From Clostridium_I sp963725425 (GTDB taxonomy: Bacteria; Bacillota; Clostridia; Clostridiales; Clostridiaceae), in NCBI GenBank assembly GCA_963725425.1, contig CAVRYJ010000006.1, forward strand, positions 248,001 through 312,000: DNA of 64,000 nt, read 5' to 3'. A program made the translations under genes and the position numbers. Numbering within the stretch: position 1 is the stretch's first letter; each line of letters begins with the position of its first letter. Shown piece after piece: positions 8,826-18,802 of the stretch. Below the pieces are notes generated by a model. That model had not been told where the DNA came from and did no database searches. It saw nothing but the letters and a program-made list of their open reading frames with translations.

Positions 8826-9899
8826 ATGATAACTATTAGCTTGTGTATGATTGTAAAAAATGAAGATGATGTCATAGGAAGATGCCTTGATTGTGTTAAA
8901 GATATTGCTGATGAAATAATCGTTGTAGACACAGGATCAAGGGATAGTACAAAAGAGATTGTTAAAACTTTTACTGATAAGGTATATGATTTTAAGTGGG
9001 TTGATGATTTTTCAGCTGCAAGAAATTATTCATATTCAATGGCAAAAATGGATTATATTCTTTGGCTGGATGCAGACGATATTATACTTGAAGAAGATAA
9101 AAAGAATTTAATAAAACTTAAAGAGAGTTTAAGTAAAAATGTGGATATTGTAATGATGAAATACAATGTGGGTTTTGACCAAAATGGAAATATTACTTTA
9201 TCTTATTTTAGAGAACGATTGTCAAAAAGAATAAATAACTATAAATGGATAGAACCAATACATGAATATTTACAAATCAGTGGAAATATTATTAATTCAA
9301 ATATTTGCATAACTCATAAAAAAGAGCATGCAACAATAAAAGGTAGAAATTTATCTATTTATGAGAAATTAATATCTAATGGCAAGGAACTTTCAATTAG
9401 AGGTCTTAATTATTATGCTAGAGAGTTGTATTATAATGGAGAGTATGAAAGAGCAATAGAATACTTTAATAAATTTTTAGATACAGAAAAAGGATGGATA
9501 GAGGATAATATAAGCGCTTGTTTTAATCTTTCAAAATGTTATAGATATAAAAATGATAATAAAAGTATGTTAAAATCATTATTGAGAAGTTTTGAATATG
9601 ATACCCCTAGAGCTGAAGTTTGTTGTGAGATTGGGCACTATTATTTTGAAAACAAAAATTATAAAAAAGCTATTTTTTGGTATAAGTTAGTTTCAGAGTT
9701 AGAAGAGCCAAAAGATAGTTGGGGATTTATATCTCATGATTACTGGGGATATATACCTAATATACAGTTGTGTGTATGCTATGATAGGCTTGGTAACAGA
9801 GCTTCTGCTATAGAATATAATAATAAGGCCGCGGAGTATAAATCAAATGATTATTCAGTAAATTACAATAAGAAGTATTTTGAAAATACAAATAAATAA
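8826..9899 (+). CDS. Family 2 glycosyltransferase with TPR-like C-terminal region
   Basis: The 357-residue protein opens with the GT2 core: SLCMIVKNEDDVIGRCL, IIVVDTGSRDST, and the metal/nucleotide site LWLDADD (about residue 82). Residues 190-340 form tetratricopeptide-like helical repeats (YYNGEYERAIEYFNKFL and similar). Relatives with this layout modify peptides or surface proteins. There is no membrane segment, so it acts in the cytoplasm. Its place just after a threonine-rich collagen-like gene suggests it glycosylates that protein before assembly; this is an inference. A 16-base palindrome (CATAGTATATACTATG) lies just upstream, at about 8788-8803. Confidence 0.82.
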   Translation: MITISLCMIVKNEDDVIGRCLDCVKDIADEIIVVDTGSRDSTKEIVKTFTDKVYDFKWVDDFSAARNYSYSMAKMDYILWLDADDIILEEDKKNLIKLKESLSKNVDIVMMKYNVGFDQNGNITLSYFRERLSKRINNYKWIEPIHEYLQISGNIINSNICITHKKEHATIKGRNLSIYEKLISNGKELSIRGLNYYARELYYNGEYERAIEYFNKFLDTEKGWIEDNISACFNLSKCYRYKNDNKSMLKSLLRSFEYDTPRAEVCCEIGHYYFENKNYKKAIFWYKLVSELEEPKDSWGFISHDYWGYIPNIQLCVCYDRLGNRASAIEYNNKAAEYKSNDYSVNYNKKYFENTNK

Positions 9900-9930
9900 T
9901 ATTGAAGTAGAAATAAAGTTAATGTAAAGG

Positions 9931-9966
9931 AAAAAGCTATGGAATGATATTCGGTAGCTTTTTTTG
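9931..9966 (+). terminator. Weak terminator after the glycosyltransferase
   Basis: AAAAAGCTA and TAGCTTTTTTT form a short stem with a T-run shortly after the stop codon. The loop is long (15 bases), so efficiency may be modest. Confidence 0.6.
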
Positions 9967-10129
9967 TTACAATAATATCATCAAAATATCACCATTATTT
10001 GGTTTACATATAAAATATTATGTAAACCATAAAAATGTAAACCGTTATTCTTCTTAACTTTTATAATTTAGAGACTTAAATACGCTGACTTGGGTATACT
10101 AAATTAAAAATATTGAAAGGATGATTTGA

Positions 10130-10999
10130 ATGTCAAATACAATCACATATCCTAAAACTGTTCCCGCTCAAAAGCAAGATAAACAACCAGGATTAGAAAA
10201 ACTTATGAATCCTAAGCCAATATATGAAGATGTCGAATATATTGGCTTAGGAAAACTTAAAGATAAAGTAGCTGTCATAACAGGAGGTGACAGTGGCATA
10301 GGAAAAGCAGTAGCAATAGCTTATGCAAAAGAAGGGGCTAAGATCGCTATAATATATTTAGATGAACATGAAGATGCAAATGAAACGAAAAAAATTATAG
10401 AAGAAAAAGGTTCGTCCTGTTTACTTATTGATGGAGATATAGGCGATGAAAAATTCTGCAAAGAGGCAGTGAACAAAATAATAAAACAATATAATAAAAT
10501 AGACATACTAGTTAATAATGCAGGTGAACAGCATCCTCAAAACAGTATAGAAGATATAACAAAAGAACAATTAGAAAGAACATTTAAAACGAATATATTT
10601 TCAATGTTTTATTTAACAAAGCAAGTTATCCCACACTTAAAAGATGGAAGCACTATTATAAACACAACTTCTGTTACAGCTTACAAAGGAAGCAAAAACT
10701 TAATTGATTATTCCTCCACTAAAGGCGCCATAGTTTCATTTACTAGGTCAATGGCATTATCACTGGTAAGCAGAAACATAAGAGTAAATGCAGTTGCACC
10801 AGGACCAATTTGGACACCCCTAATACCTTCATCGTTCAGTGCTGAGGATGTTGGTAAATTTGGTACGACTACATCACTTGGAAGACCAGGGCAACCATAT
10901 GAATTAGCTCCTTGTTATGTTTTTTTAGCTGAAAAAGGCTCTTCATACATTTCAGGGGAAACAATTCACGTGAATGGTGGAGAAATTATAAATAGTTAA
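10130..10999 (+). CDS. Short-chain dehydrogenase/reductase, paralogue of 3683-4582
   Basis: The 289-residue SDR has TGGDSGIG for cofactor binding, NNAG, YSSTKG with the upstream serine in NTTSVTAY, and PGPIWTP. By eye it is well over half identical to the minus-strand SDR at 3683-4582, including the N-terminal QPGLEKLM segment. ATG 10130 follows AAAGGA. The two copies bracket the spore-surface genes in inverted orientation. Relatives are general stress or sporulation-associated oxidoreductases, and the actual substrate is unknown. Confidence 0.85.
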   Translation: MSNTITYPKTVPAQKQDKQPGLEKLMNPKPIYEDVEYIGLGKLKDKVAVITGGDSGIGKAVAIAYAKEGAKIAIIYLDEHEDANETKKIIEEKGSSCLLIDGDIGDEKFCKEAVNKIIKQYNKIDILVNNAGEQHPQNSIEDITKEQLERTFKTNIFSMFYLTKQVIPHLKDGSTIINTTSVTAYKGSKNLIDYSSTKGAIVSFTRSMALSLVSRNIRVNAVAPGPIWTPLIPSSFSAEDVGKFGTTTSLGRPGQPYELAPCYVFLAEKGSSYISGETIHVNGGEIINS

Positions 11000-11011
11000 C
11001 CTACTCATATA

Positions 11012-11048
11012 TAAGAGCTGATTGAGAAAAACCTAGGCTCTTTTTTTT
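11012..11048 (+). terminator. Terminator after the second SDR
   Basis: AAGAGC pairs with GCTCTT and is followed by a run of seven or more T shortly after the stop at 10999. The stem is short, but the T-run is clear. Confidence 0.6.
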
Positions 11049-11205
11049 ATTTTTAACATTTGAAAGAGAATATAATATCAAGTTATTTATTAACATGGTT
11101 TATATAAAAAAATAAATAATTTAACGAAATATTATTTGAAAACTTGTCGATACTGTATAATAATAAGAGAATATATTATTATAAATTTCAAATGAGGTGT
11201 CAAGT

Positions 11206-13364
11206 TTGGTTAATAAAGCATTAAATGCATTACAAGAGTACTTTGGATATAAAGAATTCAGAAGTTCTCAAAGTTCTATAATAAACAGCATACTATCTGG
11301 AAAAGACACTTTAGCTGTTATGCCTACTGGTGGCGGTAAATCAATTTGTTATCAGATTCCAGCACTTTTATTTGATGGAATTACTATTGTTATATCTCCA
11401 CTTATATCTCTTATGAAGGATCAGGTAGACAATATAAAATCTTTAGGCATAAGTGCAGATTATATAAATAGCTCACTTACCTATAAACAAACACAGGAAG
11501 TTATTGAAAATTTAAATACAAATCAGATAAAACTGCTTTACTTAGCGCCAGAAAGACTGCAGTCACCTGAGTTTTGTAATCTTATAAAAAAATTAAATAT
11601 ATCTCAAATAGCTGTGGATGAAGCTCATTGTGTATCACAATGGGGACATGATTTTAGAACAAGCTATAGGTATATAAGTCAATTTATAAGAGAACTTCCC
11701 AAAAGACCAATTATTACTGGTTTTACTGCAACTGCTACTGAGGAAGTAAGAAATGATATTGTAAAATCAATAGAACTTAAAAATCCTGAAATTTATATAT
11801 CTAGTTTTGATAGGGAAAATTTAAAAATCAACGTATTGAAAATAGGGGATAGACTCGGGTATACGTTAAACTATATAAATGAAAATAAAGATCAATCAGG
11901 TATAATATATGTTTCCACTAGAAAAGAAGTTGACAATATCTACGAAAAATTAACCGAAAACAATATATCAGTAACTAGGTATCACGCAGGGTTATCAGAT
12001 AAGGAAAGAAAAAAGAATCAAGAGGATTTTGTATATGATAGAGTTAGTGTAATGGTAGCTACAAATGCATTTGGAATGGGAATTGACAAATCAAATGTAC
12101 GTTTTGTAATTCACTATAACATGCCAAAAAACATTGAAGGTTACTATCAAGAAATAGGAAGAGCTGGTCGTGATGGAGAAAAAAGTGAATGCATTTTATT
12201 GTTTGCACCACAGGATATTATAACCCAAAAGTATTTAATAGAAGTTGGGACTCAGAAGCCAGAAAGAAGAATAAACGATTATAAAAAACTTCAAACCATG
12301 ATAGATTTTGTGCATCATAATGGCTGTCTTAGAAAATATATATTAAACTATTTTGGAGAAGAAACTGATTATGATGATTGTGCAAATTGTAGTAGTTGCT
12401 TAAGTGAGGGAGAATTGACTGATAAAACTGTAGATGCACAAAAGGTTTTATCATGCATCTATAGAATGAAACGAGATTTTGGAGTCAATACCATTGTAGA
12501 CGTATTAAGAGGCTCTGCTCAAAAGAAAATATTGCAGTATAAATTTAATGAACTATCTACTTACGGAATAATGAAAAATTATGCAAAAAAGATCTAGCGG
12601 ATTTTATAAACACATTGATATCTCATAACTTTATAGCATTAAAAGAAGGGGAATATCCAACGGTTATCCTCAGTAATGATTCTATGAAGGTTTTAAAGGG
12701 ACAGGAAAAGGTGGTTTTCAAAGAATTTATTAAGGTTAATAAGATTTCTGAGAACAATGAAATGTTTGAAACACTAAGAACTTTACGTAAAGAAATGGCA
12801 ACTGATGCAGGGGTACCACCCTATTTTATTTTCCCTGATAGTACTTTAAAAGAAATGAGTTTGAGATATCCATTAAATAAAGAACAAATATTTGAGATAT
12901 CCGGTGTAGGTCAAGTAAAATATGAAAGATATGGAGAAAAGTTTTTAGGAGTAATAAATGATTATGTGATAAAAAACAATATTGAAGTTAATTGGACTGA
13001 AAAAACTGAAGCTAAAGTAACTCGTACAACAAAAACTTCAAGCAATAAAGAGAAAACTCATGATATAACTATGAATATGTTAAAGGAAGGTCAAGGCATA
13101 AAAGAAATTGCAAAGACCAGAGGCCTTACAATAAACACAATATTATCACATATAGAAAAATATTTTAAAGAAGGTAACATAGAAAAATTAGAAATTAATT
13201 TTGATGAATTCTTTACAGAGGAGGAGGAAAAAGAAATTATTTTAGTGGCTGATGAGTTTGGCATAGATAGCATTGGTCTAATAAAGGCTAAGGTGTCCCC
13301 AAAAATAGGTTATGATGCAATAAGGTCAGTTATAATAAAAAATTATGTATTAGATAGAAATTAA
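11206..13364 (+). pseudogene. recQ: RecQ-family ATP-dependent DNA helicase, single-base frameshift
   Basis: RecQ unwinds DNA 3' to 5' in recombination and repair. The first frame (to TAG 12597) carries the motor: motif I MPTGGGKS, DEAH box, motif VI QEIGRAGRDG, and the zinc cluster ending CANCSSC. The sequence AAAAAA at 12585-12590 then throws the frame. Adding one A lets the protein continue KKDLADFINT through the rest of the winged helix, an HRDC domain (about 12750-12980) and a C-terminal helical region to 13364. The restored length, about 720 residues, is normal for RecQ. The start is probably TTG 11206, with GAGGTG 6 bases upstream. A sequencing slip or a real null of the C-terminal half are both possible. 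Confidence 0.85.
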
Positions 13365-13613
13365 TACATAATTTTACATTGCTATTTTGAAAAACAGTTA
13401 TTCAAAGTAGCTTAATTTACTTTTTTGATATATAATGGAAACATGTATTACTTATCACATGGGATATGATATTCATAATATTGAAATGGTTTACCATAGT
13501 ATTAAAGAATAACTGATTATACTTCATTTTGCTTTCAGGTTATATTCCAATATTAAAATCAAGAAGTTGGAAACTTAAAAAATTATTGTTTTAAAGAAAG
13601 GTGGAGTTAACTT

Positions 13614-14462
13614 ATGAATATAGATTTAAGTAAATCAATTATGGATGTTATTAAATATAGAACTTCAATAAGAACTTATGATAATAAACCCCTTTCACAA
13701 GAACTTAAAAATAAATTACAATATCGTATGGATAATGTAAAGGGTCCATTTGATGAAAAGGTAAGATTTAAAATAATTGATAAATTTGATAAGAGTAATG
13801 AGGAGCTTAAACTTGGTACTTATGGGTTAATAAAGGGAGCTAGATCTTTCATTGCAGCTTCAGTAGAAAAAAATGATGAAGCTCTAGAACAGTTAGGGTA
13901 TACCTTTGAAGATATAATTTTATATGCAACGACTTTAGGAATAGGTACCGTGTGGCTTGGAGGAACATTTAACAAAGGAGAATTTGGTAAAGTTATGGGC
14001 AATAAGGATAATGAAATATTACCTATTGTTTCACCTATTGGTATTCCTGCAGAGAAAAGAAGTTTGACTGAAAAAATGATGCGGCTTATTTCTGGTGGAA
14101 AAAACAGAAAAAGTTTCAATGAAATATTTTTCAGTGAAACTTTCACCACACAACTGAATGAATCAAAAGCTGGAGAGTATGCTGACCCTCTAGAAATGGT
14201 AAGATTAGCTCCATCAGCTTCAAATAAGCAGCCTTGGAGAATAATAGCTGATAATGAAGGCTATCACTTTTTTTTAAGCCATGCTAAAGGATACAAGTCT
14301 ATGGGCTTTGATATGCAAAAAATTGATATGGGCATCGCAATGTATCATTTTGAAACTTCAGCAAAAGAATTAAATTTAAGTGGACATTGGTCAAAAGAGT
14401 TTAAGCACATTAAAAATGCCCCAAAAGGTACAGAATTCATAATCAGCTGGATTAAAGAATAA
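13614..14462 (+). CDS. Nitroreductase-family protein
   Basis: The 282-residue protein has the FMN-dependent nitroreductase fold in its tandem, TM1586-like form. The N-terminal RTSIRTYDNKPL segment binds FMN phosphate, a middle GIGTVWLGG segment follows, and RLAPSASNKQPWRI contributes the second FMN-contacting loop. Such enzymes reduce nitro compounds or quinones, or act in unknown redox steps. ATG 13614 follows AAAGGTGG. It is monocistronic. The physiological substrate cannot be deduced. Confidence 0.82.
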   Translation: MNIDLSKSIMDVIKYRTSIRTYDNKPLSQELKNKLQYRMDNVKGPFDEKVRFKIIDKFDKSNEELKLGTYGLIKGARSFIAASVEKNDEALEQLGYTFEDIILYATTLGIGTVWLGGTFNKGEFGKVMGNKDNEILPIVSPIGIPAEKRSLTEKMMRLISGGKNRKSFNEIFFSETFTTQLNESKAGEYADPLEMVRLAPSASNKQPWRIIADNEGYHFFLSHAKGYKSMGFDMQKIDMGIAMYHFETSAKELNLSGHWSKEFKHIKNAPKGTEFIISWIKE

Positions 14463-14547
14463 CTTGCACCTTGCGGAACATACTGGTTAAATAAAATTAT
14501 GATGAAATCTTGTGCCACCTTTAAAAATTACAGTATAAAAATTCATG

Positions 14548-15045
14548 CTATAAAAATATTTTCATAAAATGCATTTTAGTTGCCCATTTTTTTTCATAGG
14601 GGGTATTGAAAACATTCGGAGTATGCTGTGATACTAGAGGATAAGAATAATAAAAAGCGGTAATAGTTGCAGAGTGAGCTATCTTTCCATCAATATTTTC
14701 ATAGAATATAACATCTCCAGCCTCCAACATTGTAACTGAGGCTACTTCCTCCGCTTTAACACCATATAAATTATCATGTGAATTAGTCTTTAGATACCAA
14801 TAAAGCGCACCAGCTACAGCCCAGGAAATGGACCAACCTTTGTTATTATACCACCATGGATTTTTGCCTGAAAAAACCATAGGTGCACCTCCAGCTAATA
14901 GGCATTGAGAAGTAAAATTTGTACAATCCCCTCCATTATTCTCATAGACAGGTATGTACTTAAAGGCTGAATTAGGGATTTTCCCAAAATTTTTTGCATA
15001 ATTCACGGCTTTTATTTTAGAATATGATGATGTTCTATAATTCAT
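14548..15045 (-). CDS. Putative amidase-domain (Amidase_6-like) protein
   Basis: The 165-residue protein matches the papain-like putative amidase domain found in Firmicute cell-wall proteins. GGDCTNFTSQCL supplies the nucleophile cysteine (C41), KIAHSAT the histidine (H124), and WWYNNKGWSISW the conserved aromatic stretch. No signal peptide or wall-binding repeat is present, so it is either cytoplasmic or released by another route, such as mother-cell lysis. ATG 15045 follows GAGGAAA. The family is thought to cut peptide or amide bonds in peptidoglycan, but activity is unproven. Confidence 0.72.
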   Translation of the reverse strand: MNYRTSSYSKIKAVNYAKNFGKIPNSAFKYIPVYENNGGDCTNFTSQCLLAGGAPMVFSGKNPWWYNNKGWSISWAVAGALYWYLKTNSHDNLYGVKAEEVASVTMLEAGDVIFYENIDGKIAHSATITAFYYSYPLVSQHTPNVFNTPYEKKWATKMHFMKIFL

Positions 15046-15193
15046 AATTTCCTCGTAAAATTAATCACAGTATATTTTATGTTGGATAGGTTAAAAAGTT
15101 TTAATCTAATTTTAATATATTTTGTTTATAATACTAAAATATAGACGAAATGAATTATGTAATTATGTCAATATACCAGCAAAGGAGATTTTC

Positions 15194-15754
15194 ATGTATT
15201 CTAACATTATAAAAAAAATAAATATATTTGATGATTTTGTTTTGTATTTAATTTGGAGATATATGAGAAATAAGTATTTAGACAAATTAATGCCTATTAT
15301 AACTAGTATGGGAAATTTAGGCATTATTTGGATTACTATTGCTACAATTTTATTATTTAACCAAAGTGATAAATACATTGGTACTTCAGTTATGTTAACA
15401 CTAATTATTAGCACTTTTATTGGGGAAGGACTAATAAAGCATGTAGTTAGAAGGATTAGACCTTGTAATAAAGAAAATGATATTTCACTTTTGATTTCAA
15501 GGCCTATATCTTATTCGTTTCCTTCTGGACATACATTATCTTCTTTTGCCGCTGCTGGCGTTTTGTCAATGTATTTTACAAATTATATAATAGTTTTTAT
15601 GACAATAGCTTTTTTAATTGCAGTATCAAGAATATATTTATATGTACATTACCCAACTGATGTAATAGCCGGAATGATAATTGGAATTATATGTTCTAAA
15701 TTGATATTTATAATTTTGCAAAAAACTTTTTTGAGTGGCATTTATATTTCCTAA
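15194..15754 (+). CDS. PAP2-family membrane phosphatase
   Basis: The 186-residue integral membrane protein carries all three acid phosphatase motifs: KHVVRRIRP (K82 to P90), PSGH (110-113) and SRIYLYVHYPTD (145-156). Four to five hydrophobic helices surround them. Family members dephosphorylate undecaprenyl diphosphate or phosphatidic acid-type lipids on the outer face of the membrane. ATG 15194 with AAAGGAG is chosen over an upstream in-frame start at 15122. It converges on the DNA glycosylase gene, leaving only 9 bases between stops. Confidence 0.85.
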   Translation: MYSNIIKKINIFDDFVLYLIWRYMRNKYLDKLMPIITSMGNLGIIWITIATILLFNQSDKYIGTSVMLTLIISTFIGEGLIKHVVRRIRPCNKENDISLLISRPISYSFPSGHTLSSFAAAGVLSMYFTNYIIVFMTIAFLIAVSRIYLYVHYPTDVIAGMIIGIICSKLIFIILQKTFLSGIYIS

Positions 15755-15763
15755 AAATGAAAA

Positions 15764-16381
15764 TTAATATGATGATACATAATCGCTATCTTTTATATAG
15801 AATCTCCAAAGGAAATCCTTATATTCCTCTGCATAATCAATGCCAATTCTCTTAGTAGATACTATTTTAAAATCTCTAAAATTATAATCTGCTATGTAAA
15901 AATTATTATTACCATTACACATATCTTGTTTATTTAATGTTTTATCTATGACAAGTGCATTACAAAGTTTTCCTGGTCCATTGGTCAGGTTTTTTACTTG
16001 AATTTTTGTAAGTTTATCATATGGATTTTTAAATCTATTAACTGACATTTTATCAAACCCTTCTAAAGGCTCCAGTGCCCTTATTAATACCCCTTGAGGT
16101 ATATCTTCTTCACGGGTAATAATGTTAAAACAATAATATATACCATAAATAAGATAAATATAGGAAACACCAGCCTTACCATACATAACGTCTACTCTAT
16201 TGGTTCTTTTACCACCATATGAGTGAGCAGCTTTATCTTCAATACCTAAATATGCTTCTGTTTCAACTATTTTACCAGTAAGCTTTAATCCATCTACTTC
16301 ATGGACTAAAACTTTTCCAAGCAGTTCTTTAGCTACTATTATTGTATCTCTTTGAAAAAAAATTCTGTCAAGTTTATCCAT
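15764..16381 (-). CDS. 3-methyladenine DNA glycosylase (AAG/MPG family)
   Basis: The 205-residue enzyme excises alkylated purines from DNA as the first step of base-excision repair. Family signatures are ELLGKVLVHE near the N terminus, GKIVETEAYLG with the catalytic glutamate, DKAAHSYGGKRTNR, the DNA-intercalating YIYLIYGIYYCFN tyrosines, and NGPGKLCNAL. The length fits the family. ATG 16381 has GAAGG upstream. An IS1182-type element begins 84 bases upstream of the start codon, so native upstream control may be altered. Confidence 0.9.
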   Translation of the reverse strand: MDKLDRIFFQRDTIIVAKELLGKVLVHEVDGLKLTGKIVETEAYLGIEDKAAHSYGGKRTNRVDVMYGKAGVSYIYLIYGIYYCFNIITREEDIPQGVLIRALEPLEGFDKMSVNRFKNPYDKLTKIQVKNLTNGPGKLCNALVIDKTLNKQDMCNGNNNFYIADYNFRDFKIVSTKRIGIDYAEEYKDFLWRFYIKDSDYVSSY

Positions 16382-16464
16382 TTATAGTACCTTCTTTTTA
16401 ATGTTTTAAATGTATAGTACCGTTGGTAACTACCACTGTTTATTGTGTTATCTTATAAACAGAT

Positions 16465-16479
16465 GGGGCTGTTGCATTA
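16465..16479 (+). repeat. Left terminal inverted repeat of the IS1182-type element
   Basis: This 15-base end matches the complement of 18330-18344 with one mismatch. A second small inverted repeat (AGCGATTTT/AAAATCGCT) lies immediately inside it. Confidence 0.8.
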
Positions 16480-16633
16480 GCGATTTTTAAAATCGCTATG
16501 AACAGCCCTTTTTCTATACTATATTTTTGATTTTAGGATTGATTTTATATTTTTATTAATTGATATGGAAAAAAGGGTATACAAAATAGAAGGTATTTTT
16601 TACCCATTTTTTTGATTTTTGAAATTATAAAGT

Positions 16634-18246
16634 TTACGCTGTTTTTAATGGAAAAACATAAGAACCACAACGTCCATTTTGTATTTTATTGTGTAGCTTA
16701 TTTACGTTATGTGAAATCCCTAACAAGATGCATTCCGCCAGTATGTTTTGCTTTCCACGACACAAGAAACGCCTGAATCCCATGTCTTGTTTTACTTCAC
16801 CAAAAGCACCTTCAGACTGAATACTTCGATTCATTCTTAGTTCAGTTCCTTCATCACTAATAATTCTTTCTAATGATTTCTGCCGTTTTTCCTGAAACAA
16901 CTTAGAGATTTCCAAATGCTTTGTGCGTTCTTCTAATGGAGTTTTACAATTTTTGCCTTTAATGCATTTTGATTTCAATTGACAGTTGCTACAGTCTTCA
17001 CAGGTGTAACATGTTTTTTCACTTACATATCCTGTTTTGCTTTTTGTGTTTTTAATACCTGATACTTTTAACTTTTTCCCATTGCTACAAACATACATAT
17101 CTTCAGCTGGTTTATAAATCATATTTTCCTTCCTACTAATATCTGTCTTATACTTTCGTGTTTTACTGATTTCATAATTTGAAGGCTTGATGAATGCTAG
17201 CTGTTGATTATTTTCCAAATACAAATAATTTTCTTCACTTTCATATCCAGAATCTGCAATGATTCTTTTGTAAATCCGGTTCTGTTTTTCCCGTAGGGTG
17301 TCTAAAAATGGAATTAGCATAGTAGTATCTGTACACTGTGGTCCAGCTGTAACACAAACAACATATTCTGCATCCGTTCCAAACTGGACATTATAGGCAG
17401 GTTTTAGCTGGCCATTTTTCATAGCATCTTCTTTCATCCTCATAAATGTAGCATCATGATCTGTTTTTGAAAAGCTATTTCTATTGCCCATGATATGAAT
17501 GTACTGATTATACTGTTTCAATTTTGTAATGTACTTATCAAGCTGCTCTAATGTTTTTTGAATTAAACTTTTTCGTTTACCACAACCATGGACAAAAACT
17601 ATACATTCTTCTTTCTGTATCTTCTTAAGTTTTTTACGAAGTTTATTTAGGTGATAAATTTTAATTTCACTTTTATATAAAATTTTAATTCCAAAATCTT
17701 TTTCAGCTTGCAAAATAAATGCAGGAATTTTATCCATGAGTTTTTTCTGATTTTTAGTAACTGATTTTTTCCAAACGAAGGTGTACTTGTTGGCTGCCGC
17801 CTCAATCTTTGTACCGTCAATGAACAGATTTTCTAGAGAAAGCTCTCCGTTATCTGCCAGAAAGTCTGTCATTTGTGTTAAAAGTTCTTCAGCAACTGGT
17901 GCAAAATGAAGGCTACGAAATCTAGCTATAGTTGAATAAACTGGCGCTGACGCACTTTCTAAAAGATACATGAAATTAATATCTCGCTTGCATGCACTTG
18001 CAATTTTACGTGAAGCATAATAATGGTTCATGTACGCATATAACATTGCCTTGGGGTTGGCTGATTTTTCCTTATACGGAAATAAGTCTGGTATAATTCT
18101 CTTAAATCCATCTCCTCTACAACCTGACTTAGTAACCTCACAGAATCATCTTTAGGAATCATGTATTCAGTATTTATTGGCAGTTTTAATTGATAAAAAC
18201 TGTCATGAATGGTATAATTTTTGTGTGTTAAATTGTTCATTTTCAT
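16634..18246 (-). pseudogene. IS1182-family transposase, frameshifted
   Basis: Two overlapping minus-strand frames together make one transposase. The first, 18246-18028, gives the N-terminal domain and runs to KNQPTPRQ before going out of frame. The second, from 18046 to 16634 (470 residues), resumes at MLYAYMNHYYASRKI and carries the DDE catalytic domain: LFIDGTKIEAAANK, IADSGYESEENY, and a C-terminal region with SEGAFGEVKQDMGFRRF. Family members usually read RQMLK then several residues before LLYAY, so a short deletion here probably removed a few codons and shifted the frame. The element is unlikely to move on its own. Confidence 0.8.
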
Positions 18247-18329
18247 AAATATATTTTACACCTTTTCCCTAACTTTTTTAAGCTAGGGAATTGTTTTTTT
18301 TTATAAAAAAAACTGCTACACTAATTTCT

Positions 18330-18344
18330 TAGTGCAACAGCCCC
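18330..18344 (-). repeat. Right terminal inverted repeat of the IS1182-type element
   Basis: This is the complement of the 15-base left end with a single T/C difference, and it marks the right boundary of the element. Confidence 0.8.
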
Positions 18345-18393
18345 ATAATTATCCTTTAGGGTAAATCGTAGTAAGGCGAGTGTAAGCCGTTAT

Positions 18394-18462
18394 ACTCTAA
18401 AGAGAAAGCGATTCACACTTAGTAGAACATGAGATTGTTACGGATGGTAGTCATCGGACAAA
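18394..18462 (+). repeat. Copy 2 of a two-module dispersed repeat
   Basis: ACTCTAAAGAGAAAGCGATT at 18394-18413 is the exact inverse of copy 1, while GTTACGGATGGTAGTCAT at 18437 onward is in the same direction as copy 1. Just upstream a hairpin (GAGTGTAA, GCCG, TTATACTC) ends next to the first module. The remaining DNA to the GT4 start (to 18802) is AT-rich with no further gene seen. Confidence 0.7.
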
Positions 18463-18802
18463 TGTCTATTGATTTTTATGCAATTAAACAAAAATTTTAA
18501 GCATTCATCATTTTGAATATTACTTGTTAGTATATCATATTATAGCTTTTCCTTATATTTATTTATTATAACTAAATTTAATATCACTTAACAAAAATAT
18601 AATCTTAATTTAACCCCACCAAATTACAAATCCTATTTCTTTAGAATATTATAAAAGTATAAGGGAGGTGTAGGATTTTGATAACCAATACTCATTTTAT
18701 TATGGCTAATATTCTATATAAACAGAGTTATCAAATCATATGAATTTCAAATTAAACAGACTAGCTTTTTCATATATTAAGTTAAGTAAATGGGGGAAAT
18801 TT

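Larger units (their letters stand above)
16465..18344. mobile_element. IS1182-family insertion sequence, about 1.88 kb
   Basis: The element is bounded by imperfect terminal inverted repeats: GGGGCTGTTGCATTA at 16465-16479, and the complement of GGGGCTGTTGCACTA at 18330-18344. It encodes one transposase on the minus strand, which is frame-disrupted. No convincing target duplication is seen at the ends. The element sits between the DNA glycosylase and GT4 genes, next to copy 2 of a dispersed repeat. Confidence 0.85.

Noticed and set aside
16634..18246. Programmed ribosomal frameshift in the IS1182 transposase
   Set aside because: IS1182 transposases are normally a single frame, no slippery heptamer is evident at the junction, and conserved codons appear to be missing. 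A deletion is more likely.
18361..18462. Possible riboswitch before the GT4 gene
   Set aside because: There is local hairpin potential, but no known aptamer core was recognised and no terminator or anti-terminator follows. The shared copy at 6394 with one inverted module fits a mobile or repeated unit better.
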